Below, one piece after another: positions 25,601-40,600 of a DNA stretch of 64,000 nucleotides. The DNA is from Antedon mediterranea (lineage: Eukaryota > Echinodermata > Crinoidea > Comatulida > Antedonidae), in the NCBI RefSeq assembly GCF_964355755.1, contig NC_092672.1:34654501-34718500 (forward strand). Direction: 5' to 3'. Position numbers and translations under genes: made by a program. Numbering within the stretch: position 1 is the first letter of the stretch; each line of letters starts with the position of its first letter. The notes under the pieces are model-generated. The model ran no database searches. It saw nothing but the letters and a program-made list of their open reading frames with translations, and was not told where the DNA came from.

Positions 25601-28600
25601 TTTCTTTATGGCGTTTAAACTCTTATTGAACTCGAACAATTTTTTTTCTAGTATAGTCTAGAATTGTAGTAGGAAAAACAAAATAGTAGAATTTAATAAG
25701 ATGTTATGAGCATTATTATGACTTTTCAAAGTGGTAACAATTGTAATTACGGAGCAATCTATATGTTGAAACCTATTGGCTTGGTATTAGAACACAAAAG
25801 CTCTTATTTCACTTAGTTCAAACTATATATTTTGTCTTTCATGCAATTTTGATTGAAAAAGAAACAAAATATCTAAATAATTATGTTTTTAATGAAGGTC
25901 ATTTACTCACACCCAGGGTGTTAATTTTTTTTAGAAAAAAACAAGAAAAATTGACCCACTAAATCATAAACTTTAAAAGAAGTTTTGGACCAATACTATA
26001 AAATATATAAATAATTATGTTTTTAATGAGGGTCATTTACTAACACCCAGTGTGTTCATTTCTTGGACAAAACAAGAAAAATTGACCCACTAAATTATCA
26101 ACTTTAAAAGATATTTTTAACAATTGTATATATGGAAGTCAAAATAAGATCACCATCTCTGATGTATGCAATATTTGCTTAGACTGTACTCATTTCTGTG
26201 TCATGTTGACATAAATATTCTACAATTTAACAGTAAATATTACTATTATATGCCACAGACAAATTGAATATTTTGTGTGAGATAATTACACATTTTGCTT
26301 GATGACTATGGATAATATGATTTCCTGAGAAAGGCCACAAGCAATGATAAATGGTGCTCAATATGACAAATGATGGATTGATTGATGGTAACTTTGATCA
26401 TGTGGTAGTTTTCTATTTGATATAATGTCTAGTCTATTCTAACATTTTTAAAACTACTGTCAGTCTTCTTTTAAATTCAATATTTTACACCGAGGTGCCT
26501 CACAAGGTGAAACCACCTAGCTTCAAGGCGCCTCGGAAACAAATACAACTATTATTAAACAACAGAAACATCAATCAAATCTTCTAGAATTAACAAGAAA
26601 TCATTTTATAAAACAATACAGTATTTTCACGAGTCGAAGATCAGATCCAAAAATAAAAATGTTACTTGAAAATTTAATATTGTACATTGAAGAAATATCT
26701 GTATACTATAAGAATAAAAGGATACTGTAGATAGATCAAAAAGTTGTTTTTAATTGGAGGAGACCTGGTTTTGGGCTTCAATGCTAGTGTATAATCATAT
26801 GTATTAGTTTGCTATATTACTAAAATATGGTCTTTGTATGAAAGGAAATTACTGATAACTATCACACAAGTCTCAGTTGGGATTGATAGACCTACACTTG
26901 CAGGTAGTATATAACAGAGTTTATGATTTAAGGGTTTTTCATTAAATGGAACTATGTATTTCAGGGATTTTTAATTTGATGGTCTTAAAATGGAAGGACA
27001 TTATATGGCCTTTATTTGGAGGCAGTTACTTTATTGTGAGAGTTCTTAATATAGGGTCAGTTGTGTATACTGTAGTCGTTATATTGGTGTTTAAATAGTG
27101 GACTGACTATAAGGCCTCTATTTGGAGGCAGTTATTTATTGTGAGAGTTTTAATATACAGTCATTTGTGTAAAGTCATTATATTGGTGTTTAAATAGAGG
27201 ACTATAAGGCCTCTATTTGGAGACAGTTACTTTAATGTCAGAGTTCTTAATAGTTAAGTTGTCTAAAGTCTATTTATTAGTGTTTAAATAGAGACAGACG
27301 TATGGCCTTTATTTGGAGGCAGTAATTTTTGATGAGAGAGTTTATAATATTATACACTAGGGTCATTATTAATTGGTATTTAAATAGAGGTATAAAAATA
27401 ATGGCAAAAATGGTCTCCTTAATGTGAGAGTTTTTATAGGGAAACACATTCAAAGTTCACATGGACCTACATATTCATACACCTGTATCTATCTTTTATA
27501 CATGTCTGCCATAAAAAGGTATGGAAATAATAATAAAATCTAGCTAGATGATTTGTTTTGTTTTTAAATTTTACTAATCCCTTGAGAATAAATAGGAACA
27601 CAGCATTAGAGTAGATTTATATCTGCCTTATAAGGATTTAGTCTTTAATGATATAATAAAACCTTTATATTATTTTAATTGAATTGATTTTTATTCCATT
27701 TATTAAACCAATAAAAGTATGGTTTTGTAAGGAAATAATAATTACTAAAACATATGTCAATCTCGGAGAATATTTGTTTAAATTGATTGCATTCTTGTTC
27801 TTTTTTATTGTATAGTTTTAGAATAGAGGGCGCTAACTTACTTAGTCTAGTCTTTTTGTAGTTTGAAATGTAGAAGATAATATTGAATAGACTTTATTTC
27901 AGAAATATCTTTCATACCAAATAAAAGTTACACTAAAATATGATTTTCTCAGATTTAGCGTACAATTTTTAACAATCTGTTCTGTACAGTGCATCTCAAA
28001 AAGTTTTTAATGTGTACAATACTAAACATTCAAGAACACAAATACAGGGTGTTAATAATATGAAAATAAGTTTTAAACTATAGTTTTTAAAGAATATTAA
28101 GCCCTTTCTACACTATCAAACGAGTTTGACAAAAAGGTGTGATGTGCACCCATATTTGGTAGTGATATGACATTATCATGTCCATATATGGGCACATCAC
28201 ATTTGTTTGTCTCATAAAGGTTGATATAGATAGAGCTTTACTTACTGGCTCTGCTGTACAATGTTAAACTTTATATGAACTGATCCCGATGTAGCCGTTT
28301 CAAATCCAAATCGGCTAAGAACTTTCCCGTCGTGAGTAGTAGGTATCGCTGTGTACGTCGGATCTTCAAGTTCGCATGAACCACCAATAAAAAACCTTCG
28401 CAGCTTACACTGGATTGTTTGGTCAACTGGACGCCATGTATTTAAATAAATATCATGCATTCCTGTATATATATCATGTATGTAAAAAAGTAATCAAGTA
28501 AAACAAAATGTGTTTATTCATATCATATCCAAGACATGCCCTAAAGAAAATTACATCCTCTTCAAATAAACAAAAACTATTATTTCATAGCTAAGGGGAT

Positions 28601-31600
28601 GAACTTATATAAACTTCATCTTTTAAACATTTTTTTAATAAACCATCATGAAAGATGTATTGTACCCCAAAAACATGAACAATGAAGATTAATAAAAAAA
28701 AAGACTTTGATTAGTTTTAATAATGACTTCCTAAAAATATAAACAATTAAATTCAATCAAAAACCCATTGACTTCCTTGACTATTTTTTGCTTTAAATTA
28801 CAGTTTTTTCAGATAAATTTTTTCTTCGATCCAATTTTTGGTCAAAGTGAACAACTATTATGTGACATTAAAATGGCATATTCAACAAAAGCATTAAAAA
28901 AAATTTGTTTTTTCAGGAGGAAAATATATCTTTAATGTTTTATAGCCAACGGGATGATCTAAAAAAAATACTCCTTTTTCAATTTTGTTTTAATAAACCA
29001 AAATTAATAGTTTACACTAGGCAATAAGATCTAAAAAAAAACTACCTTAGAACATACAGTGTGTTATAAATTCAGTCTTTAAGCTTGTATTTCACGTCAT
29101 AGAATTCAGGTAACATAAAGTATCTTAAACACTATGATTGTAACACAACTTTGTAGTGCTATCTATTGATACTTAAGCTTTAATATCTGCAACGTGAACT
29201 TTCTACAATTTATACGATCATTGGGAGACATCTCCATTAATCATGTAAATATACTCGATAGTATCACGACAGAAAATACAATCTTTTGGCAAATTGTTCA
29301 CCTAAAGGCATAGTTATAAATAAATGAGTAGATAGAGAGACTGTCTGATTCAGAAGATGTGTACATTGCAAGGATAAACATATTAATGTTCTCTCTCTGT
29401 TCTCTAACGCTTTTGAGTCTATTTAATATTTTATGAACATAGATTTTAAACACCTGTTTTAGGGGTATAATTGCACAATGTAAAGATTATGAGGTTATTT
29501 CTATATATTGATCATATGTAATGTGTATAGAATACTATAACATAGCGCTTAAAAAGAGGTGGATTGAAACTAATAATAAAACCTCTGACTACACTATCAA
29601 ACCATGGAGGAAATTCCTCCATGATCAAACTAGTTTGACAAAAAGTGTGATGTACCCACAGTATTGTTATGTTGCTCAAAAGATTTTTTTTTGGTAATTG
29701 AGAAATTACTTAACTAGTTAATAAAACCAAAGTGTGTATTAGTTATTTTTTAATTCAGTGGCAGATTCAGGGCCTAACAAGTTTTAAAGTGTTAAACTAA
29801 CCTAATGTCTTATATTTTGCAATTGAATTTGCCTATGTAACTAACTACTCACACACCTCCTTGGCCTAGAGACCATTAGGTTATGGGTTCAATTCTATCT
29901 AATGCCATTTTTGATATCGTAACTACAAGATTTACTCAGCTAAAGGTAAAGGTATTTATTCTGAAATTTGGATTAGGCCTTCTACAGACCCACAGCAGCC
30001 AGCGCCTACCAGATCAGCACACTGGGAGACTATCCCCTATTCTTTTTGAATAGTTCATCAAGTTCTTTAACGATAATCAAATATGATATTCATATAATGT
30101 AGGTCAGTATGGATATTTGTCTTTTGAATGGAACACCACCTGTTAAACAGGTGATGTATAGCTGTAGGCTATACTTACTTTATGGCATATGTACAAAATA
30201 TTTTGATTTTTAATGATGCTTTCATTTCATTAAAAATCATAAATATTTTGTTCAATGGATTGAATTTGAGAACTTTTGGTCCTGTTTTCAGAGAGATCGG
30301 TTCTGGGGATTTTTTCATCTTACCTGGGGTGTCTGGTATTGAGGTATAACCATACCCCTCAGTTCGGTAACGCTTCCATGAGTCTAAAGACAAAACCTCA
30401 ATGAATATCTGTGGCCATCTTGAAAGCGAGTTGATCTTTTCAACGTCACCGTCATTGCGAAAGAAAAGTTCAAATTCAAATGGGAAACCAAAGTATGCTA
30501 CATTGTCCTGTAAATAAAAATATGTAAATTATAATTATATGCAAAAAAAAAACTATTGTTTTAAAGCTCTGTCTACACTATCAAACTTTATTATGTGACA
30601 AAAAAATGTGATGTACCCATATGAACATGATGATGACATATCACTACCATATTTGGGCACAACACACTTTTTTTGCTTATCAATATAGTTTTTACAGTGT
30701 TATCCAATATGATGGGGTTTGCCAAAGGCAATGATGATGTCATATCACTACTGTACCATATTTGGGCATATCACTACCATATTTGGGTATAGATTGACAG
30801 TGTAGACAGGGCCTTACGAAGTAAGAATAAGTTCAAATATAGAATACTTTGAAATAACAAATTAATGCCTACAATTTGTAAAAATATAAACATTACAATA
30901 CATAGCTTTCACACTGTTTGTTCGTCAACTGATAACACTCTTAAAATATTACTCACTGAAATGGTTTATTGGAAATATAATAAAAACCAAATTTAGCATA
31001 GTACTAAACCGACTAAGGAATTGCTAGCGACATATTTTATTGCAATCTTAAGTAATGAGAGAGCATAGTTTTTGTCATCTTTTTCACACCATACATTTAA
31101 AGGTGTTGAACAGGTCTTGTTTGAAGATGAATAAAAATATATTTTTATCACATTTTTTTTTCTGCATATTCTTACAAACCTGGATTGAGAATTGTCAAAA
31201 TAGTTATAATTATTTAATATACATTTTCCTATTCAAGCTTGTCAATTTTTTTAAAGATGTATTGTCCCCCAAAAACATGAAAAATGAAGATGAATTAAAT
31301 CAGATTTTGAATAGGTTATTTTGTAGTGAATCACTTTCATAGGAAAAAAAACAGAAAAAATAATGTTTTCACTTATAAAATAACATAATAAATGGTTAAA
31401 TTCAACCAAAAATCCATTGGCTGGCAGCCAATTTGACCATTTTTTGCTTGAAATTCCAGTTTTTTTCAAGTAAATAAATTTGTTTCTGATCCAATTTTTG
31501 GTCGAAGTCAATAACTATTATTGACATTAAAATGGCATATTAAAAAACAAATGTACAAAATTATTTTTCAGGGGGACAATACATCTTTAATAAATCTATT

Positions 31601-34600
31601 TTCCCCTTTAAATTCTTAATATTTTATTTTATTATTTTTACACTGACCAGTAACATTTCATTTCAAATTCATAAATGATAAATAAAAAAAAAAGTGTTAT
31701 TTATGCTGATTTACATCATATTTTGACAGTCAATTCCCATCTTGCAGTTTTTGACAGCTCAGCTAATTCTTGCAGAATGTAATGTACCAAGGATATTTAG
31801 ATTAAAATATTTGCAATAAATTTGTTAAAAAATGTTATGAATTTTTAAAATAAGAGAATTAAATTATAAGCACTACTAAAGTAAGGGTACATCATGTAAT
31901 TCACAAAAAAGGAAATAAAGTTGTATCAATGTTTTGGATGTTGTCTAAAGCTCTGTCTACACAAATGTGATGTGCCCATATATGGACATAATGATGTCAT
32001 ATCACCACCATATTTGGGCACATCACTACCATATTTGGGTATATCACTACCATAATTGGGCACATCACACGTTTTTTTGTCAAATTAGTTTGATAGTGTA
32101 AACAGAGGTTAAGAACCATCTTCTGGAGTAAAAAAAGAATAAAAAAATAAACACCTTAAGAAAAACATCAGAAATAATAATATTACGTCTAAGTCGTACG
32201 TGGACACGTTTGAGAAACAGAACTTGACATTAAAAAATCAATAAAGGAAGAAACTTGACCATAATCGACACCTTAAGGTTTTTAAAAATAATATAGTGTT
32301 ACTCTTGGCTATCCAATAAAAACAAATCAAATTACTTTCAACCTAGAAATATCATTGATGATGAATGGAAAATACAGCGTATAAGCTATTTAAACATGTC
32401 ATACAAAAACGTAGAAAAACCATTAAAGAAAAACAAAATCATGTCAGGCAAAAAACAGTCTAGAAAACCATGTTATGCAAATTAGAGTTTAGAAAACCAA
32501 AGGTATACAAAAGAGTACAGAAAACCCTGATGTCATACAAAAATGCAGCCCCGAACTATAATGTCATGCAAAATGTAGACCAGAAAACTATGATGTCATG
32601 CAAAATGCAGCAGCCCAGAAAACTATGATGTCATGTAAAATGCAGCCCAGAAAACTATGATGTCATACAAAATGCAGCCCAGAAAACTATAATGTCACAT
32701 GCAAAATGCAGCACAGAAAACTATGATGTCATAAAATGCAGCACAGAAAACTATGATGTCATACAAAATGTAAACCAGAAAACTATGTCATACAAAATGT
32801 AGACCAGAAAACTATGATGTCATACAAAATGCAGCAGCTCAGAAAATTATGATGTCATGCAAAATGTAGACCAGAAAACTATGATATCATACAAAATGCA
32901 GCTCAGAAAACTATGATGTCATACAAAATGCAGCCCAGAAAACTATGATGTCGTGTAAAATTTAGCAAAAACAAAAACACATTTTGTATGACAACACAAC
33001 CTAGATCATGCATTACACACACAACCTAGATTACGTGTATAGTACATAACAAATATAATGACTGCAGTTAGGCTTCAGTAATTGCCATTGTGAAACACAA
33101 ACAACAGACATTGAATTTAATTGCGAAAGACAATGTTGAAGAAAACTAATACATTTACGTTAACTTCAAATTAGCTCAATTGATGTTATTCTCACAGGTT
33201 AATAAAACTCTGTTACATTGAATCAATTACTATTATTGGATTAGAATTTAGAAATATACAGTTGTTAAAGTAGTGAGTTAAAGCAGCAACGAAGAAGAAT
33301 TACCATTGCGAACAAAGAAACATTGAGTTTTAATAGATTCTAATTTAACTTTTGTGTGTTTGATCAAACCTCACCTCACATGAAAAAATTCATTTGATAA
33401 AATATTAGTACGAATATAAGAACACCAGGGAACATTTTCGCTAGTGTAGCATATATACAGTACAATAACAACCTTATTGCTACACATTTGTACAATTGTG
33501 TAGCAAAAAATACAATACAAAACTATGTTTCTCGACTTAAAAATCAGTTTGATTTAGCAATATTGCTAAACAAAATTTTAAAATGAAATTTTTCCCTGAA
33601 TACAGTACAATCAATACGGTCAAACATTCCTTTGGGGGACTCCGCTATTCAAAAGGACACCCTTATTAAGAGGACACCTTCTTGTGGAATGAGTAAGAGG
33701 TCAATTCAATAGCAGTTCTATTGCATTACTATTACAATACACTACATAAAACTCTTAAAGTTGTCTTCCTTTTGTAAGAAGATGTGACACCATCTAGCTT
33801 AAAACGAGATTTAGTTTAGAAAATGTTCGTTTTCGTTTTTATCCTATAATTGGCGCATTATACACGTTATTTGTTACGCACTGAAATAAATAAATAAAAT
33901 ATCCAATAAATGGAAATCTAATTCAAGGAAAGTTTTTACACAAATAACATTCTAAATCTAGGTTCGCTGGCATTTATAAATTATTAATTGGCCCGAAATG
34001 ACTATTAACCATCGTATGACCTCCAAAATGTGTTGACGCCAAATACCCTTGGCGACACGATGCACACTCACTCGTGGCATCATTACCGTAAAGTACAAAC
34101 AAAATTACATAACAAACACTTTATTATCACAAAGCAATAGTGAGTTAATTCTATGTAAAGTTCAAAGTAATTTCAATGAGTGAATAATATGACTTATAAT
34201 GGGAAACATTTTTCTTACGATAAGTTCGTATCATAATATCTTGATACTTAAATGTGTTTTTGTTAGTGGTGTATCCACAAACACTTTATTATCACAAAGC
34301 AATAGTGAGATAATTCTATGTAAAGTTCAAAGTAATTTCAATGACTAACTAATATGCCTTATAATGGGAAACTTCATAATATCTCTATGCTTATAATTAC
34401 GCGTATATTTGTTGGTGGTGTATTCGATTCTCTTTTTTGTAATTTATCAGAGCATTAATAACGATGTCACAGTGTAATATAAATTTCATAATAATCACTT
34501 TTAATGTAGCAACAATTGAGGCATTTACCACGTAATCTGTTATGAATGCGAACAATACATCACCTTCCTCTTTCATCATAATGTTCTCAAGTCATTAACA

Positions 34601-37600
34601 AAGTGCAAATGTTACTTTAGCTTGTATAACACATATTGTATGATCACTCAAAACATAATTTATTTGCACTAGCTTCTTCATACATTCAATTATGTGAATA
34701 AATTACTATTACTATATAAAGCTCTGTCTACACTACCAAACTTTATGCGACAACAAAATGTGATGTGCCCATATATGGACATGATGATGTCATATCACTA
34801 CCATATTTGAGCATATCACTACCATATTTAGGCACATCACGCTAGTGTAGACAGAGCTTTAGGTACTATAAAATAATAATAAAAGTGTGATGCGCCTAAA
34901 TGGTAGTGATATGACATCATTATGTCCATATATGGGCACATAACATTTTTTTGTCACATAAAGTTTGATAGTGTAGACAAAGCTTTAGAAATTATACAAT
35001 CAAATTTAAATTTTCGGGATTTCGCAAAGCAAAGTATGTTTTAAAAGACTCTTTTAATTAATGCTCTAAACTCTTGTGACTTTTTTTTTTTTTACTCAAT
35101 TTTCAGGATTTTGATAAAATATATCTTACCGTCAGCTTTTTAAAGCAGAGAATCTTATTTTTTTCTTCAAATAGATACATTAGCTGTATGTTAGTAGAGT
35201 GGGGGTTTTGATCCTCAAGAGACTAATTCCAACAAGTTTGCACAAAGCCTATACCGCCTGTGTATTAAACTTACTGGCGGCAACATCAATATCTACACAG
35301 ATGCTGCGGAAATTAATGAAGGCCACATATTTCGGGTTGTTTTATTCAAAAGAATGAACTAGATATAAAGATTTTTGGTGCCAATAAAAACGGTTTTCGG
35401 TAGAAAATGAGCAACAAGGGAGCACATAAGACAATTATGAATATAATTTGTCTCTTCTGTTGTTTGTATTGAGTAATGTCGACTAGAGCAAAAGGAGAAA
35501 TACATTTTTCTTGGTCTGTGAGTTCAGTTGAGTTTTGTATAATACTCTTTGCACTGATTTAAGTTATTCTTAGATAATACAAAGGAGATCCATCATACTT
35601 TAATACTGCATATTGTGTTCGTTTTGATATTTTTAGTGTTCAGCTCCTCAAGACCTTTTATAAAAGTGTCATATTAATACATATATCAATAAGTGGCGCC
35701 AGGTTTAATGTGCTAATGTTCCTAGGAATAAAATCTGTTTGGTTTTTAATTCATACACTATTTTGTAGTTTATTGCAGTCAGTTTTCGAGATAATAGAGA
35801 ATTGTTCCAAATATCTGCAAGTAGCCACTTATTTTATAGTCATAAGTGTTGACCCAAGGTTAAGACCGAGTGACCAGTATCAGGTTCATACTGTACAAAC
35901 TTATACAATAGTTAAAAGCTATATCATTATTTACACTGAATGGGAAACTGTAGCATAAAGTCAAATTAATATAATATAATAATGTTGAAAAAGTGAGAGA
36001 TGTTTGAATGGCACCAAAGAGATTTGTTAGGCACCACAGAGAAATGTTGTTGTAGATACACGCGCCATTACTAGCACTATTAAGGTATATTATTTAGAAT
36101 GTGTTTTGAATGGGGTGTTAGGAGGCGGGGATGTTCTGTTAGGAGGAGGGGGAATGTGGTATTTGGGGGTTTTGTGTACTTACTGTATGAGATGGGTGGT
36201 ACTAAATTTAAATTTATACATACCCTCTCTATCACCTTCGTCTTGCATGTCTGTGTAACACCAGAAATTTGTTGGCTTGGATCTGCAGACCAGTCTAAGA
36301 AATAAAGGTTTTAAATTAGATCATATAACATTAATATCATTAATTTGTTATGGTAAATTGTATTTAGTTTACAGCAATTTATATATTTGTGCCAAAAATA
36401 TACACACACATAATAATTTATACTTAATTAACGGTATTTAACCTAAATAAAATCACCTAAAACTAAATTCATCAAAATGTGTTGGCGTTGCTTGCGGAAA
36501 CTAATAATAAAGAAAAATAGTTTACTGCAAGAATAGTTAATTTTCATTTTTTTACATAAAGCTGTCTACCTAAACTAGTTTACAAAAGAAGTGTAATGTG
36601 TCCAAATATGGTAGTGATATACCAAAATATGGTAGTGATATGACATCATCATGTCCATACAGTATATGGGCACATCACAATTTTTTGTCACATAAACTTT
36701 GAAAGTGTAGACAGAGCTTAATATTCAGCAAAAGAAATTCATCTGATTTCAAAAGAATTCTCTAAGAAATATGGTTCCTTTATTAGAGCTGTTTTAACAA
36801 ACAGTACAAACAAAAAGAAATTAAAATCATAGACTATTCAATTCCCTTGAGTGCATTCTGAAAATAAAAATTGTTAAAAATAGAATAATCTTAGAGAACA
36901 GTTACGTAGATATGTTGGAACATCATCAAAACATAAACATTACATTTGAATTTAATTTAGAAGATTAATACATTCGCTTGCAATGTTTACAAATTTACAA
37001 AATGATTTGTCGATGTGATTATGTGGGAAGAATCAATTACTTGTTTGTTTTTCAATTGAATCAATTTGCGTGATAAACAGATTTTATTTATAGAATTCTG
37101 CGAGCAAGTGACCTACGAGAATATTTCATGTATCAAAATAACAACGATGGAAAAAGAAGAAAAGGAAGGCTCATCCATTGCACGGTAGCCAGTGAATGAG
37201 GCGTTCATTCCACAAATGTTACTGCCATGCTATATACAGTAGCCATTGGTGGAAAAAGGAATGCTAACCCAGGCCACAATAGCCATCGTTGGCAAAACCC
37301 ACCCAACGGTAGCCATGGATGGCAAAATGGATACTCACCCACACCATGGTACCAATCGGTGGCAACTCCCACCGCATAGTAGCAATGGGTGGCAAAATGG
37401 ATGTGCTCCCACCGCATGTTAACAATCGGTGGCAACACCCAGCCCACCATAGCCATCTATGGCAAGAGAGATGCTCACTCACCCCATAGCCAGTGGCATG
37501 GTGGCTAAAAGGGATGTTTGGTGATGAAATGAAATTATTGTAGCCAACACTGGCAAAAGAAACAAGAAATATTTGTAAACAGAACAATATAAAACTATAT

Positions 37601-40600
37601 AAAGCAGATGTTCTGAAAAGGCAATTAAATAAATAAACATTCAATTCATACATAAAATATTTACAATTAGATTCTATAAATTCCAACATTGGTACATCTG
37701 TTGAGTGATAGTGATACATAAAAAAATGGATGATTATGTATACTGTAGTTATATAATATGACATAGCAGTGCAGAAATGTTAAATATTTCATGAAATATT
37801 TCTACTGATTTTTTAAAATATATTAAAAAAATAATTTATGCAAACTAATATAAAAAAAAATAAAAATCCAACTTTGTATTTTTGTCTGTATTCATGCTAT
37901 AATAATTTTATGATTTTTTATCAATGAAGATTGAAATTGCGGATATAAAAAGTGACTTTTTCTCATCATACAAAAATAAACATGTTTTGATTTTTTGTCT
38001 TTGTAAAAATTTAATAAACCATGTACTGCAACCTGTGGTATAAGAAAATATTTGAATTGGTAAAAGTTTTTTTTTTCTCATAAAAAAATATTGAAATATT
38101 ATTTTTTCTTAAAAATTAAATAAACAAGTATGAATCCTGTGGAATCCTGTGAAATCCGTGTTCCAAGAAAAATGTTTGAAGTAAAATGTTTGAAGTGGAT
38201 ATTAAGTGATTTTCTCTCATAAAAAAAATATTTTTTCCTTCTGCAAAAAACGATAATGTTCTTCAGTAAAACAATACACATATTGTACAACATTTTTCTT
38301 TTTAATCAGCATTATTATCTCCTCAACGCTTTTTTTTGTGAACAAAAATGAAGTATTAATATAGAAATGTAATAATATCTTCATTTAATAAATTTAAAAG
38401 ACATTTTTTATTATTAGATTGAACGTAAAATTATATGACCTTGTTTTAGAAGATATGATTTTAATTCATCTTTGATTAGGTGACCTTCATTTAAAAACTA
38501 GTATTGCAGATATCATCTTTCCAATATAGCTTATAACTCATTCTCTCTACATTGAAACAAATATTAAACGTTTTAATTAGCGCTGTATATTTTTCCTGCA
38601 TATAATAAGAAAATTATTACTCAAGCTTTTAAGATAAGCTTAGAAAGTCAGGGGTAGTCTTGTAACTAATTAATTCAATTGACAAAAATTGACTATACTA
38701 ATTAACTAATCTCCCTCATGGTCTCATCAAAACAAATTAATTGTATACATGTTACTTCTTCAGATTTGAACTAAAGACCTTGGTTTTGCAAGGAAGGTAA
38801 ACACCAAAGATGCCACAACACAGATCAATATTCCAATAGAAAATGATGGATAAGTATTTGAAACTTTGGATCCATCAAAATAACGCATTCGTAACTTTAT
38901 CATAATATTCAATTTGACGCATCAGGTGCATAATGTTTATCATATTTCATCAATGGTTTATTACCCACGTAATCATTTTAACGACTTTATTACATAACAC
39001 AGTATTTTACATTCCCAGAAGGACTACCTTTTCTATATATAAAATGAAGTTAGATAAACTTCAGCGGACGAATTTATATTGTTGGCTGTTGACAATATGA
39101 ATGTGTTTATTAATGTATTATATCATGTATTATAATTATTTTTATTGACAAACTGGGGATCATTACAGTATCATCATAACAGTATTTATCTAGCACGAAT
39201 TGAATGAAAAACTTTTTTTGTCAAACTAATTTGATAGTGTAGACAGAGGTTTAGACATTAAAGGAAAGTAAACTGAATATTTACAAACAATACAGAACAA
39301 AAAAATATCTGATGATAAATATAATGTGGTTAACGATACCAAACGCAAAATGGCGTCTAAAAAATGAACGCCACTATGTCCAACAACGTTTATATCCGCT
39401 GTTAAAAGCCAATAAATAAATCTCTCAACAGGTATTTACAAAGCGTTCACTTTCAAGGTGACTTGGCGTGTTAAGCGGGGCTAATGATAACGGTTAAGCT
39501 TTCAAGGACGGCACTTAGGACGCTTTATATTCCCTTCTTAACAAAGCGCAGCGCACATTTAACATTTTATCACTATTAGCAAGCTATATGTCTGCCGGGT
39601 ATTATTAGTATTAGGTGACCTAAAAACGTCAACAAATAATTACAATAAAACAATAACTAGATATTTTATACTTGAATCTAGTACAAGGCTTAAACGTTGT
39701 CACCAGTAAATATTCATTAGAACAAAAAATGCTTACAATTACATAATAAATTCTCTAGGGAAACCTTTATGACAGATTATGTAATATGCCAACATATCGT
39801 CACTTCATCGAGGTAGCGAGTTCCCAAGAGAACAGGGATATTAACCATACCCAGCTTGTGAGTCTAGTGTAAGTCTCGGAAAACTTAACATTGCCACCAC
39901 GATATTCATACATCAAAATGCTTGTACGATGCATGTCTCTAGGGTGAACTTTTTGATTTATTAACCATAAAATACCAACATATCGTTACTTCATCATCGA
40001 GGTATCACAGTCCCTTAGGAATGTATAGAGATACTACGTATAAATCCACCCTAATTTGTTAGCATGCATACAAATAATGAAATGTTTATGAGTTGAATAG
40101 GGGGATACTTTCATGAGTTAAAAGATTTACTGTTCTATATGATGAGGTGTTTCAGTGGCGTAACGGCTATGAGCGCTCACTGGCTAAACCCAGGGTCCCG
40201 GAGCTTATGAGGCCCAGAGCAGTGCCCAGAGGAAAAAACATGCATTAGAATATGCTGAAAAGGCTAAAAATGCCTTAAGGCCTCCAACGTTGGAACTTGA
40301 AGGGCCACTTAGGTTTCCTTAACCATGGGGCTTTATGTCTCTGCATTATGTCACTGGGTGCAGTCAAGTCAAATATGGCATTATAGGAGGATCCTAGTTC
40401 CCAGCCTCCTCCTCTCCTTCCCTCTACCCCCTTCCTCTACCAAATTTTGAATGTAAAATAAGATAGCACTTAGCACTTTATTTTACAATTTATAGGCCTT
40501 CTGCCCAAATCCCACTTTTCCCTCCACCAAAATCCGGGATCCATCACTGAACATCTATTGTTTGAGAATTAATTATTATTATTATTTATTCATATGGTGA

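Larger units (their letters stand above)
14717..28245 (-). other. MKS1: MKS1 intron 11 (13.5 kb)
   Basis: The largest intron. It contains the 4-kb minisatellite, several MITEs, tandem duplications at 15.4, 16.6, 25.9 and 26.9 kb, and a small imperfect hairpin at 26490-26536. No coding segment was recognised. Confidence 0.8.
30508..36223 (-). other. MKS1: MKS1 intron 9 (5.7 kb)
   Basis: Four MITE copies, the 32-34 bp array and the 170-bp direct repeat. The rest is unremarkable AT-rich DNA. Confidence 0.8.

Noticed and set aside
37205-37764. Minus-strand frames of 83 and 166 codons
   Set aside because: The cysteine/histidine/tryptophan-rich part is the translated 56-bp minisatellite; no splice-supported exon.
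38760-38830. B-box-like GTTCAAATC on the minus strand resembling a tRNA
   Set aside because: The A box and cloverleaf are too degenerate to call a tRNA or a SINE.
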